Shown here piece after piece: positions 1 through 7,663 of a stretch of 64,000 bases of DNA. The stretch covers positions 1-64,000 of the forward strand of contig JANYKN010000189.1 in assembly GCA_025361565.1 (NCBI GenBank), written 5' to 3'. Source of the stretch: Bacteroidota bacterium (GTDB lineage: Bacteria > Bacteroidota > Bacteroidia > Bacteroidales > NBLH01). A program made the translations under genes and the position numbers. Within the stretch, counting starts at the first letter, position 1. Each line of letters opens with the position of its first letter. Below the pieces are notes generated by a model. That model saw only the letters and a list, made by a program, of their open reading frames with translations, did no database searches and was not told the DNA's origin.

Positions 1-74
1 AACAAAGATATTTTGCCCAGCAAAATCTAATTTGTAATTTTGTAATTGCATAAGATAAAAATTTTAAATTTTTC

Positions 75-106
75 CCGCTAAGATGATAAAGTCTTGGCGG
101 TTTTTT
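75..106 (+). terminator. Rho-independent terminator at window edge
   Basis: CCGCTAAGA (75-83) pairs with TCTTGGCGG (92-100), with one T-G wobble and an 8-nt loop, and is followed by six T. It should end a plus-strand gene whose body lies before the window. One frame entering from the left edge stops at 51-53, but it is too short to identify. Confidence 0.7.
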
Positions 107-189
107 CTTACAAATTACAAACATAGGGACTCAACGGACAGAAAACACTTTTCAGACAGCCTCTTAACCATTAAGGCAACTTAAATGAT

Positions 190-684
190 TTATAGATTCA
201 GTGTATTTTCCCAAATCCCATGCAAATTGCAGCCAATTTCAGATTTTATGGTTTTAACACCATCCAGTTTTACAAAAAAGCTGGCAAATCCTCTTGCTAC
301 CCCTGCTTCGAACTCTACAGTTCCAATAAGGCTGTCGTCGAGGAAAAGTTTGATATAATCGATCCAATGATTTTTTTCAACCGGATGGATTATTCCGTTC
401 AGCCCAAGTGTAATATCTACTTTTGTAAAACCTTTGGTATCTTTTTCTTTTAATTCTATAAAAGGGGTATGTTTTTGCTCCAACTCAGTAGGATGTTGCA
501 AATCACTAATTTTCATTTTTGTCCGGTTAATGATTAGTTTTTCCCTTTCGTTTTTTTCCGGCTCAATGATGGTATCCGTCAGAGTCTGCACTTTTTGATC
601 GTTTGAACAAGCAGGTAGCAACATGGCCGAAGCCCCAGTAACTGCTATTAAACCAATTGATTTTAGTAACTCTCGCCTTTCCAT
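190..684 (-). CDS. Exported superoxide reductase (neelaredoxin-type) lipoprotein
   Basis: This 164-aa protein has the non-haem iron site of superoxide reductase: H72 (in KHTP), H100 and H106 (HPVEKNH), C152 and H155 (CNLH). The family reduces superoxide to peroxide without making oxygen. K71 matches the catalytic Lys of the family, while the usual Glu before it is Gln. The N-terminus has a twin-arginine motif (RRELLKSIG) and a lipobox (LPAC, Cys26), so it should be a Tat-exported lipoprotein, whereas most superoxide reductases are cytoplasmic. The start at 684 is preferred over an ATG at 723 because a -7 box (712-719) lies between them. The gene stands alone. Family assignment is firm; the location is inferred. 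Confidence 0.85.
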   Translation of the reverse strand: MERRELLKSIGLIAVTGASAMLLPACSNDQKVQTLTDTIIEPEKNEREKLIINRTKMKISDLQHPTELEQKHTPFIELKEKDTKGFTKVDITLGLNGIIHPVEKNHWIDYIKLFLDDSLIGTVEFEAGVARGFASFFVKLDGVKTIKSEIGCNLHGIWENTLNL

Positions 685-711
685 AAGTTGTTGTTTTAGA
701 TTAAGATTGAC

Positions 712-719
712 CAAATTTA
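712..719 (-). promoter_or_regulatory. Promoter -7 box for the superoxide reductase gene
   Basis: On the minus strand this reads TAAATTTG, a perfect Bacteroidota TAnnTTTG box. Transcription would begin near 708, leaving a leader of about 24 nt before the ATG at 684. No clear -33 TTTG is visible. Confidence 0.5.
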
Positions 720-799
720 ACAATAAATCTTTAATTTATAGTATGTTGTACTATATTTAAAACTATCGGTAAATAAGTATGATTTGACAGAAATAAAGC

Positions 800-807
800 T
801 ATCTTTG
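800..807 (+). promoter_or_regulatory. Candidate -7 box upstream of the 248-aa protein
   Basis: TATCTTTG matches TAnnTTTG. It would give a leader of about 90 nt before the ATG at 900. No -33 element is found at the usual 19-21 nt spacing. Confidence 0.35.
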
Positions 808-899
808 ATTTTCTATAATCAATGCACATCAATTTGAGCATACATTTACAAAAGTATCATCAACTAATCATTATAAATTTAATTTAAAACCTTAAAACC

Positions 900-1646
900 A
901 TGTCAAAAGCACAATTCGATCAACTACTTCCAACCCTTGAAAAAATCCCTGAAAAACAAGTTAGTTATCCTAATATTCCAGTAGATGTGGCGCTTCAGGA
1001 ATCTGAAGATCTATTGGTATGGTGCCAATCCGATAAAGAAAAATTGACACAATCTGGACTGGATTGGTTAATTGTAAAAGATTTGCCTGTGCGCACAGGA
1101 GCTTGCCGATATTGCCAGAGTCAATGGCAAAAGGATTACAGAAGTGTTGAAGAAGCTCAAAAAGAATGGGCATTAAAATCGCCTGATGCATATGTGTTGC
1201 GAAACGATATGATACATCATTTTTTACATGCCTATTATAAAATGCCAGATTTATATGCCAGAACACAAAAAATTGCCGAAGGCAGTGGACATGCCGACAT
1301 GATCCAGGACTTAAGTGATATTGCTGCCCTGGGCAAGGCCAATCCTCAGCCGTTGGTGGCCATAAACATAGATTTGAGCCTGCTTGACAAATCAGAAACA
1401 ACATCAACAGAAATGGCCGTACTGCTTGCCAATTCAAACGGCAAAAAAATGGAAGACAACAAACTCCGTTTATTGCGCGACAAAGCTTTTATGCACATGA
1501 AAGAGGCCGTTGACGAAATCCGCCGTTGCGGGCAGTATGCTTTTTGGAAAGATGAACAAAGGCACAAAGGGTATATTAGTAAATACAATAAATCAAGAAA
1601 ATCGGGCAAAACTAAGACCGAACAGAGTACCGAAGGAACAAAATAG
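900..1646 (+). CDS. Hypothetical cytoplasmic protein (248 aa)
   Basis: I do not recognise this family. The protein has no signal peptide and no membrane segment. It is rich in charged residues and predicted helix, with a CRYC pair (about residues 69-72) and a single Cys in a motif reading EIRRCGQYAFW near residue 210. The last 30 residues are very basic and Ser/Thr-rich (KSRKSGKTKTEQ), a likely disordered tail. Codon use matches the surroundings and the reading frame is long and uninterrupted. It is monocistronic, followed by a strong hairpin and then a tandem repeat. The local context gives no clue to its function. Confidence 0.7.
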   Translation: MSKAQFDQLLPTLEKIPEKQVSYPNIPVDVALQESEDLLVWCQSDKEKLTQSGLDWLIVKDLPVRTGACRYCQSQWQKDYRSVEEAQKEWALKSPDAYVLRNDMIHHFLHAYYKMPDLYARTQKIAEGSGHADMIQDLSDIAALGKANPQPLVAINIDLSLLDKSETTSTEMAVLLANSNGKKMEDNKLRLLRDKAFMHMKEAVDEIRRCGQYAFWKDEQRHKGYISKYNKSRKSGKTKTEQSTEGTK

Positions 1647-1657
1647 TTTAGTTTAGT

Positions 1658-1692
1658 ATCCCTTTGTACAATTAAAAAAAGTACAAAGGGAT
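1658..1692 (+). terminator. Strong 12-bp hairpin after the 248-aa gene
   Basis: ATCCCTTTGTAC (1658-1669) and GTACAAAGGGAT (1681-1692) are perfect inverted repeats around an 11-nt A-rich loop, 12 nt after the stop codon. No T-run follows, so it may be an RNA-stabilising hairpin rather than a classical terminator. Its GTAC core recurs in the adjoining tandem repeat. Confidence 0.5.
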
Positions 1693-1700
1693 CATTATCA

Positions 1701-1810
1701 GGTACAGACTCAAAATAATAGGGTACAGACTCCATAAAACAGGGTACAGACTCAAAATAATAGGGTGCAGACTCCAAAAAATAGGGTACAGACTCCAATA
1801 AATAAGGTAC
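1701..1810. repeat. 21-bp tandem repeat, GGTACAGACTC units
   Basis: GGTACAGACTC-type units start at 1701, 1722, 1743, 1764, 1785 and 1806, an exact 21-bp period. The 11-bp core is nearly invariant (one GGTGC variant) and the A-rich linkers vary. The sixth copy is degenerate (GGTACGG), and related GTAC-GGAAGG pieces continue to about 1850. There are no unique spacers, so this is not CRISPR. Because the period is 21, the minus strand reads as a heptapeptide repeat (ESVPYYF-like), but that frame runs into the antisense of the neighbouring gene. Confidence 0.9.
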
Positions 1811-1861
1811 GGAAGGGTAAAACCTTGTACGGAAGGCTAGAATAAGGTACTTGCTTAATTT

Positions 1862-1945
1862 ATGATTATTTTAGGAATCGCTATTTTAGTTTTAGGGATA
1901 CTGTTTAAAAGTAGATTGATGACAAAGCCGAAATATATACAATAG
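1862..1945 (+). pseudogene. Possible remnant of a small membrane protein gene
   Basis: An ATG frame of 27 codons encodes a hydrophobic start (MIILGIAILVLGILFKSR) and then a short polar segment before a TAG stop. Beyond it the frame is broken again within about 20 codons. This looks like the N-terminus of a small membrane protein whose remainder has decayed. A genuine tiny peptide is possible. From here to 2108 nothing else is evident. Confidence 0.25.
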
Positions 1946-2108
1946 AACCTTTACTGTGTCGTATATGCAACAGCAGATACTCGCAAATAAAATGTGAAAA
2001 CGCTTATATATTGGGATTTATAAGTATATTTTTACTTCGAATTAAAAATGGATGTGCTCGAAGAGATATTAGGTAATTGTATATAGAAATATTGATGGTA
2101 AATTTTAA

Positions 2109-2645
2109 ATGAAAATTGAAAATTTTAACATATCATTAAGTATTGTAAAGAAAATTAAACCTCTTTCATATAAAATAATTTTTATTTACTGGATTGTTGG
2201 TATACTCTTAATGTTTATTAATCCAATTTTTGGATTTAAAAATGTTCCTGAAAAACTTAAGTATTTTATGGCATTTGTATTTGCGAGCTCAACTCTAATC
2301 TGGTGGTTTGGTAATGTAATTATTAAAAAGTATATAATAATTGGGCGTTTTGTATTGACAAATGACACCTTGAAAATAATTCAAAATGACGATTCTAAAT
2401 CCTATTCATTGTCCGACATAAAGAATTTAAGATTTGAAATATCAGGCTGCGAAGGTGACTCTTATGGATTTCAAATTGGCGGAGCCAGGATTAATCAAGG
2501 CATTGATAATAAAATATCTTTTATAAAGGAAGAGAGTCTTTACAAATACAATTTTCTTATTGAAAAGAGAAGTCAATTAAACTTTTTAAAACAAAAGATA
2601 AAATATTTGAAACAAAATGATTATCAAATAATAATCAATCCATAG
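2109..2645 (+). CDS. Two-TM membrane protein with PH-like C-terminal part
   Basis: This 178-aa protein has two membrane segments (about residues 22-44 and 52-74) close together near the N-terminus. A soluble beta-rich domain follows, containing VLTNDTLKI and SYSLSDIKNLRFE, the layout of bacterial PH-like (YcxB or DUF304-type) membrane proteins. That assignment rests on pattern only. The last 40 residues are helical and basic. It is transcribed alone; 260 bp with no visible gene separate it from the next CDS. A TAACATT boundary follows the stop by about 24 nt. Confidence 0.6.
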   Translation: MKIENFNISLSIVKKIKPLSYKIIFIYWIVGILLMFINPIFGFKNVPEKLKYFMAFVFASSTLIWWFGNVIIKKYIIIGRFVLTNDTLKIIQNDDSKSYSLSDIKNLRFEISGCEGDSYGFQIGGARINQGIDNKISFIKEESLYKYNFLIEKRSQLNFLKQKIKYLKQNDYQIIINP

Positions 2646-2904
2646 AAGAGGTTTGGTGATTTGCATACTAACATTAGTAGCAACATATTCTATTTGACTA
2701 ATCGGAAAGAGAGATTATTCACAAAATCTATTGGTTTCATAAAGAAAACTTATGAATTATTTTATCATTATATATTTGGACAAGAGAGAAAGTTTACTGA
2801 GATTTTAGTCATGAAATTTTCTTAATAAAAATAATGACTAATAAAAATGTCCATAATTTATGTATGTTGGCCTTAATTGAGATAAAAAAACAAATGAGAA
2901 AACT

Positions 2905-3564
2905 ATGATGAAAAATATTTTATTGGCTATAATTGTTTTGACAACTATTCAAGGAATTGGATTCTCTCAAACAAAAATAAAAAAAGTTAAAGATCTAAAT
3001 TTGAAAGATTCATGGGAGGAGATAAGTATCTTAAAAACTAATCAAGAAATTCGAGAGGGAACATATAAAAGGTTTATATTAGGTAAATTGTCTGTAGAAG
3101 GAACTTATAAAAATGGGGAAAGATCTGGTATTTGGAAAATTTATAATTATCAAAATAATATCGAGACTGAAATCAACTTTGATTCAGGATTAATTCATTA
3201 TTTAGCAAAGGATACTGTAACAAATTTAGATGTTCAACTTGAAACAAAGATTAATCCTACTGGCGATAGACCGATAATAAACATATCAAGCTCTAAAATG
3301 ATTTTATTTTATCTAAGTCAATTGGTAAAATATCCAATATATGCTCTTGAAAATAGTATTTCAGGGCAAGTTGAGATTCTAATCAAGGTGAATTCAGAAG
3401 GTAAAATTGTTGACTATGTTATTTGTACGTCAATTGATAAATCATTAGATGAAGAAGCGATGAGGGTTGCTAGAATGATACCTTTAGAACTATTACCTGC
3501 TTATAAAAATGGAGTACCAGTTGATTCAGATATAAAAGTTCCAGTAAAATTTACTTTGCTATAA
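2905..3564 (+). CDS. Secreted MORN/TonB C-terminal domain protein
   Basis: This 219-aa protein begins with a signal peptide (about residues 1-21, ending in GFSQ). A short YwqK/MORN-like repeat follows (GTYKNGERSGIWKIY, about 72-86), then a TonB C-terminal domain (about 130-219) with the typical GQVEILIKVNSEGKI strand and a VPVKFTL end. TonB C-terminal domains normally contact outer-membrane receptors. Here there is no inner-membrane anchor or Pro-rich spacer, so it is more likely a periplasmic TonB-like protein than an energy transducer. Starts at 2905 or 2908 are equivalent. It has no operon partner. Confidence 0.75.
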   Translation: MMKNILLAIIVLTTIQGIGFSQTKIKKVKDLNLKDSWEEISILKTNQEIREGTYKRFILGKLSVEGTYKNGERSGIWKIYNYQNNIETEINFDSGLIHYLAKDTVTNLDVQLETKINPTGDRPIINISSSKMILFYLSQLVKYPIYALENSISGQVEILIKVNSEGKIVDYVICTSIDKSLDEEAMRVARMIPLELLPAYKNGVPVDSDIKVPVKFTLL

Positions 3565-3726
3565 AAATAATATATGTTTAACATTGTATATCCCTCAATT
3601 TGCCCTTCTAATAGTTTCTCAGGCGCGAAAATGCGCTGCAAGGACAAGCGGAAGCTACATATGTAAGTTGGCGCTCATTGTAAAAAGAAAGTAACAAACC
3701 AAGACAACAATAAAAAATAGAACCAT
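3565..3726. other. Intergenic segment with TAACATT boundary and palindromes
   Basis: TAACATT occurs at 3579-3585, 15 nt after the stop. A locally GC-richer stretch (about 3620-3675) follows, containing the palindrome GCGC-GAAAAT-GCGC (3623-3636). The composition differs from neighbouring spacers. It may be the recombination-site remnant of a mobile gene cassette; no full attC structure could be folded by eye. Confidence 0.3.
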
Positions 3727-4299
3727 ATGAGAAAAATAATTTCATTTATGCACATATCGCTTGACGGTTTTGTAGCAGGACTGAACGGAGAAATGGACTG
3801 GATTAAAGTTGATGAAGAAATTTTTGATTATGTTGGTAAACGGATAAGCGAAGGCGACACTGCATTATATGGACGGGTAACATATCAGATGATGGAAAAT
3901 TACTGGCCTACCGCAGCAGAAAAGCCGACAGCTTCCAAGCACGACATTGAACATTCAAAGTGGTATAATAAAGTTCACAAAGTTGTTTTATCAAAAACAA
4001 TGAAAAACGAGGGTTTGACTAACACAAAAATTATTAACAACAACCTTTCTGACAGAATTAATGAAATAAAACAACAGGCAGGTAAAGATATCTTGCTTTT
4101 TGGTAGTCCGACAGCAACACATTCGCTTATTCAACTGAACTTAATTGACGGCTACTGGCTATTTGTCAATCCAATTATCCTTGGACGAGGTATTCCTTTA
4201 TTTGTAGACATCAAAGACAAAATAAAACTAAACCTATTGACTACCCGACAATTTAATTGCGGGGTAACTGAACTGAATTACACGGTGGACAGACAATAA
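3727..4299 (+). CDS. Dihydrofolate reductase-fold (RibD C-terminal) protein
   Basis: This 190-aa protein has the pattern of the RibD_C/DHFR-like family: N-terminal MRKIISFMHISLDGFVAG, then GDTALYGRVTYQMM, KDILLFGSPT and a VNPIILGRGIPLF strand near the end. Family members bind NADPH, but most stand-alone copies of this YyaP/YwjB type have no assigned substrate. Length is normal for the family. It is unlikely to be the folate or riboflavin enzyme itself, since no rib or fol gene is adjacent. It sits in a run of single genes with TAACATT boundaries and may have been acquired horizontally. Confidence 0.8.
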   Translation: MRKIISFMHISLDGFVAGLNGEMDWIKVDEEIFDYVGKRISEGDTALYGRVTYQMMENYWPTAAEKPTASKHDIEHSKWYNKVHKVVLSKTMKNEGLTNTKIINNNLSDRINEIKQQAGKDILLFGSPTATHSLIQLNLIDGYWLFVNPIILGRGIPLFVDIKDKIKLNLLTTRQFNCGVTELNYTVDRQ

Positions 4300-4310
4300 T
4301 TACGAACCAC

Positions 4311-4321
4311 TAACATTGTTA
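4311..4321. repeat. Palindromic TAACATTGTTA gene boundary
   Basis: TAACATTGTTA is an interrupted palindrome, 12 nt after the stop of the DHFR-fold gene, and continues as AGCCGCC. The GTTAAGC within it fits the GTTRRRY core of integron attC sites. TAACATT also follows the two preceding genes (2669-2675 and 3579-3585) at 15-24 nt from the stop. A complete attC hairpin is not evident. Confidence 0.4.
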
Positions 4322-4430
4322 AGCCGCCCATATAATCTTTTATCAGGACAAAAATTAAATAATATTTGTACATTAGCAGTAGTACTAGAAACCAATTGCA
4401 GTAAATTATAAGCAACCAAAATAACACATT

Positions 4431-5000
4431 ATGGCAATGGAAAACAAAAAGGAGTTGTCAACAGAACAACATAAAGAGCTACTCAACGTATTAAAAGTCC
4501 GTTTTGAGAAAAACATGAACCGACATAAAGGCATTGAATGGGAAAAGGTACTGGCAAAGCTGGAAGCCAATACCGAAAAACTGTGGTCGCTCCATGAAAT
4601 GGAAAGAACTGGGGGCGAACCGGATGTTATTGGTCACGATAAAAGTACAAACGAATACATTTTTTATGATTGTTCAGCCGAAAGCCCTAAAAGCCGCAGA
4701 AGTCTTTGCTACGACCGTGAAGCGCTGGAATCAAGGAAAGAACATAAACCAGAAAATAACGCAGTGGACTTGGCAGCTGCCATGGGCATTGAACTTTTAA
4801 CAGAAGAACAATACCGGGAGTTGCAGAAACTTGGAAATTTCGATCTTAAAACATCGAGCTGGGTAAAAACACCTGCCGAGATTAGGAAACTTGGTGGCGC
4901 AATCTTCTGTGATCGTCGCTATAACCATGTTTTCGTGTATCACAATGGTGCAGAATCTTATTATGGAGCCAGGGCGTTTCGTGGATCGCTAAGGGTTTAA
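4431..5000 (+). CDS. DUF4256 family protein
   Basis: This 189-aa protein matches the DUF4256 family across its whole length. It carries the stretch GGEPDVIGHD near residue 62, the IFYDCSAESPKSRRSLCYD block (about 76-94), the AAAMGIELLTEEQYRELQ segment and the C-terminal GARAFRGSLRV. The family is widespread in bacteria and has no established function. No signal peptide or membrane segment is visible. The neighbouring hydrolase frame opens 4 nt after the stop, but its better ATG lies 58 nt downstream. Family is confident; function is unknown. Confidence 0.85.
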   Translation: MAMENKKELSTEQHKELLNVLKVRFEKNMNRHKGIEWEKVLAKLEANTEKLWSLHEMERTGGEPDVIGHDKSTNEYIFYDCSAESPKSRRSLCYDREALESRKEHKPENNAVDLAAAMGIELLTEEQYRELQKLGNFDLKTSSWVKTPAEIRKLGGAIFCDRRYNHVFVYHNGAESYYGARAFRGSLRV

Positions 5001-5057
5001 TTATTGTACTTACAACTAAATTTGAATTTAAATTTGAAAACGGATTACTGGAATCTT

Positions 5058-6251
5058 ATGAGGATATTTCACCTGCTAACAATGAATCTTTTACTATTGA
5101 CCAATTCAATTTTAGGGCAGAACAGTGAAATCAATAAACTTGATGGTTCTAAAATCACAACAAATGAAATTGACCAAATCGTTACCAAACTTATGGACAC
5201 TGCCAATGTTCAAGGTCTGTGTTTAGGCGTAATAAACAACAAAAAAGCCGTTTATATTAAAGCCTATGGCTATAAAAACAAAGAGAAACACGAATTATTG
5301 GATACTTCATCCATTTTATGGGCTGCATCCTTTACCAAACCGGTATTTGCTTTATTGACATTAACGCTTGTACAAGAGAAAATACTGAATTTAGACAAGC
5401 CGATTTATAAATATCTGGATAAACCATTGCCCGAATACGAATACTATGCGGATCTTGCCAACGATGAACGTTGGAAATTGATTACAGCCAGAATGTGTTT
5501 GAGCCATACCACCGGTTTACCAAATTCAAGATGGACCAATGTTAGAACTGACGAAGACGATACATTGGGTAGGCTGAAAATTTATTTCAAACCAGGAACA
5601 CGTTACGCATATTCAGGCGAAGGTTTAAAACTCCTACAATTGGTAGAAGAAGAGATAACCGGAAGGACCATTGAGGAATTGGCAGTTGAAAAAATCTTTA
5701 AACCAATCGGCATGAACCGCACAGGGTTTATCTGGTACGAAAAATTTAACGACAATTTTGCAACCGGTCATCTTGAAAATGATACGCTTCATCTAAATGC
5801 AAGGAGAACAATACCAAATGCTGCAGGTTCTTTGGTAACTACAATTTATGATTATTCAAAATTTGTGGAATATATAATGCAAGGCAAAGGACTGAATAGG
5901 AAATTACGAAAACAGATGATTTCGCCGCAAATCAACATAAACTCTAAATATCAATTCCCAACCATTACCGACGAAATAACATCTGAAAATGAATCCATAA
6001 AACTTTCATATGGACTTGGATGGGTGCTTTTAAAATGTAAATATGGCAGGGCTTTTTTTAAAGAAGGATATATCGATGCCTGGAGACATTATACGATAAG
6101 CTTTTTTGACAAAGGAATTTCAATTATTATAATGACCAATAGTGCAAATGGAGAAAAGATATTTAAAGAACTAACAGAAAAAATAATTGGAGATACCTAT
6201 TCTCCTTGGGCATGGGAAAAATATATTCCTTATGATTATATGCAGCATTAA
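5058..6251 (+). CDS. Secreted serine hydrolase, beta-lactamase/esterase fold
   Basis: This 397-aa protein begins with a hydrophobic signal segment (MRIFHLLTMNLLLLTNSILG). The nucleophile motif is S91-F-T-K94, as in class C beta-lactamases and family VIII esterases. SHTTGLP and KPGTRYAYSGEGL supply the second motif, with Y185-S-G in place of Y-x-N. The C-terminal HxG/KTG region is degenerate (WRHYTISF). It probably acts in the periplasm on esters or peptides; genuine beta-lactamase activity is unlikely. An upstream in-frame start at 5004 would add residues ahead of the signal peptide, so ATG 5058 is preferred. It forms a pair with the next gene (22-nt gap). Confidence 0.8.
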   Translation: MRIFHLLTMNLLLLTNSILGQNSEINKLDGSKITTNEIDQIVTKLMDTANVQGLCLGVINNKKAVYIKAYGYKNKEKHELLDTSSILWAASFTKPVFALLTLTLVQEKILNLDKPIYKYLDKPLPEYEYYADLANDERWKLITARMCLSHTTGLPNSRWTNVRTDEDDTLGRLKIYFKPGTRYAYSGEGLKLLQLVEEEITGRTIEELAVEKIFKPIGMNRTGFIWYEKFNDNFATGHLENDTLHLNARRTIPNAAGSLVTTIYDYSKFVEYIMQGKGLNRKLRKQMISPQININSKYQFPTITDEITSENESIKLSYGLGWVLLKCKYGRAFFKEGYIDAWRHYTISFFDKGISIIIMTNSANGEKIFKELTEKIIGDTYSPWAWEKYIPYDYMQH

Positions 6252-6273
6252 AAAGCAAACCAATGATTGAGAT

Positions 6274-7530
6274 ATGAATAAAATATATTTTTTGTGCCTT
6301 GTGATTACAATATTTGCAGGCTGCTCACATCCCGAAATTAATTTATTAACCGCTAAACCTGAAAAAGAAGGTTTTTCTTCACAACGTTTAGCCCGGATAA
6401 AGCCTGTAATGCAAAAATATGTTGATGAGAATAAGCTACCCGGCTTAATCACAATGATAGCCCGCCATGGTAAAGTTGTACATTTCGAAAAGTATGGATT
6501 AATGGATGTTGGCAAGCCTATGCAACTAAATACTATTTTTAGACTTGCTTCAATGACAAAACCCATCACAAGTGTTGCCGTAATGATGCTTTATGAGGAA
6601 GGATATTTTCAATTGGACGACCCGGTTGCCAATTATATACCTGAATTTAAGAATTTAAAAGTATTTACCTCAATAGATAATAATGGAATTCATGTTGTAG
6701 ATCAAATAAAGCCGATGACTATCCGTGATCTTTTAACGCACACTTCCGGACTAGGGAATGGAGGGGAAAATACACCAGTGGATTCGATGTATAGAGCTGC
6801 AAGTCTTTCGGATGGTACTTTAAAAGATATGATTCAAAAACTATCTAAAATCCCACTACTTTACCAACCCGGCACCAGGTGGAATTATAGTAAATCCACA
6901 GATGTATTGGGATATTTGGTAGAGGTTATTTCAGGCAAACCATTCGATGTGTTTTTAAAAGAGAGAATATTCATGCCTTTAAAGATGAAAGACACCGATT
7001 TCTATGTCCCTTTAGAAAAACTTGAACGAATAGGTGCGGTGTACTCGCTGTCAGATTCCATTGGCATAAAAGTAATCATGAAACCAGATACGAACAGCAA
7101 TTCCATTCCTGTGAAATTCTTATCAGGCAACGGAGGCCTTGTTTCAACTGCTACTGATTACATGATATTTTTACAAATGTTACTAAATAAAGGAGAATAT
7201 AATGGAGTAAGGCTATTAGGTGCCAGAACCGTTGATTTAATGACTTCAAACCATATTTCAAACAAGATAATACCTGATGATGGATTTTTTGGACCATTAT
7301 TAACAGGAATGGGATTTGGTTTTGGTTTTGCAATATTAGAAGATTATATTGAATCGGATATAATTGGATCAAAAGGTTCGTTCTGGTGGGCAGGTTCTGC
7401 AAATACTTATTTTTATGTAGATCCGAAAGAAGAATTAATATTAATTTTAATGACCCAGTTTGTACCAAATTTTTATTATCCGGTTTTTAAGCAATTTAAG
7501 GTATTGAGTTACCAGGCTATTGTTGATTAA
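6274..7530 (+). CDS. Serine hydrolase lipoprotein (beta-lactamase family)
   Basis: This 418-aa protein has a lipoprotein signal with lipobox FAGC (Cys17). Its catalytic S93-M-T-K96 sits in FRLASMTKPITS and Y205-S-K in the second motif, with LLTHTSGLGNG and PGTRWNYS blocks, followed by GNGGLVSTATDY. The C-terminal GSFWWAGSANTYFYVDP fits family VIII esterases and EstB-like enzymes better than beta-lactamases. It lies 22 nt after a second member of the same superfamily. The two share little obvious sequence, so they are not a recent duplication. It is presumably anchored at the periplasmic face of a membrane. The substrate is unknown. Confidence 0.85.
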   Translation: MNKIYFLCLVITIFAGCSHPEINLLTAKPEKEGFSSQRLARIKPVMQKYVDENKLPGLITMIARHGKVVHFEKYGLMDVGKPMQLNTIFRLASMTKPITSVAVMMLYEEGYFQLDDPVANYIPEFKNLKVFTSIDNNGIHVVDQIKPMTIRDLLTHTSGLGNGGENTPVDSMYRAASLSDGTLKDMIQKLSKIPLLYQPGTRWNYSKSTDVLGYLVEVISGKPFDVFLKERIFMPLKMKDTDFYVPLEKLERIGAVYSLSDSIGIKVIMKPDTNSNSIPVKFLSGNGGLVSTATDYMIFLQMLLNKGEYNGVRLLGARTVDLMTSNHISNKIIPDDGFFGPLLTGMGFGFGFAILEDYIESDIIGSKGSFWWAGSANTYFYVDPKEELILILMTQFVPNFYYPVFKQFKVLSYQAIVD

Positions 7531-7663
7531 CTTTAACTACGCAATAAGTTGGCTCTTCTCCTAACACTGGACTTTGCAGAACGATGAATATTCTGTACAT
7601 TTAATCCTTTAGTTGCATTTTTCAAAGTATTTTTTCAATAATTTTAAATCAACAATAAAACAT

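Noticed and set aside
1346-1798. Minus-strand 150-codon frame with ESVP heptad repeats
   Set aside because: The repeat is an effect of the 21-bp DNA period, and most of the frame is antisense to the 248-aa gene; no promoter or homologue supports it.
1701-1810. CRISPR array
   Set aside because: Units are 21 bp with no unique spacers and no cas genes nearby; a tandem repeat fits better.
3565-4430. Complete integron attC site
   Set aside because: Only short boundary motifs fit; the paired L and R boxes and the long imperfect hairpin were not found, so it is given as a finding and not a feature.
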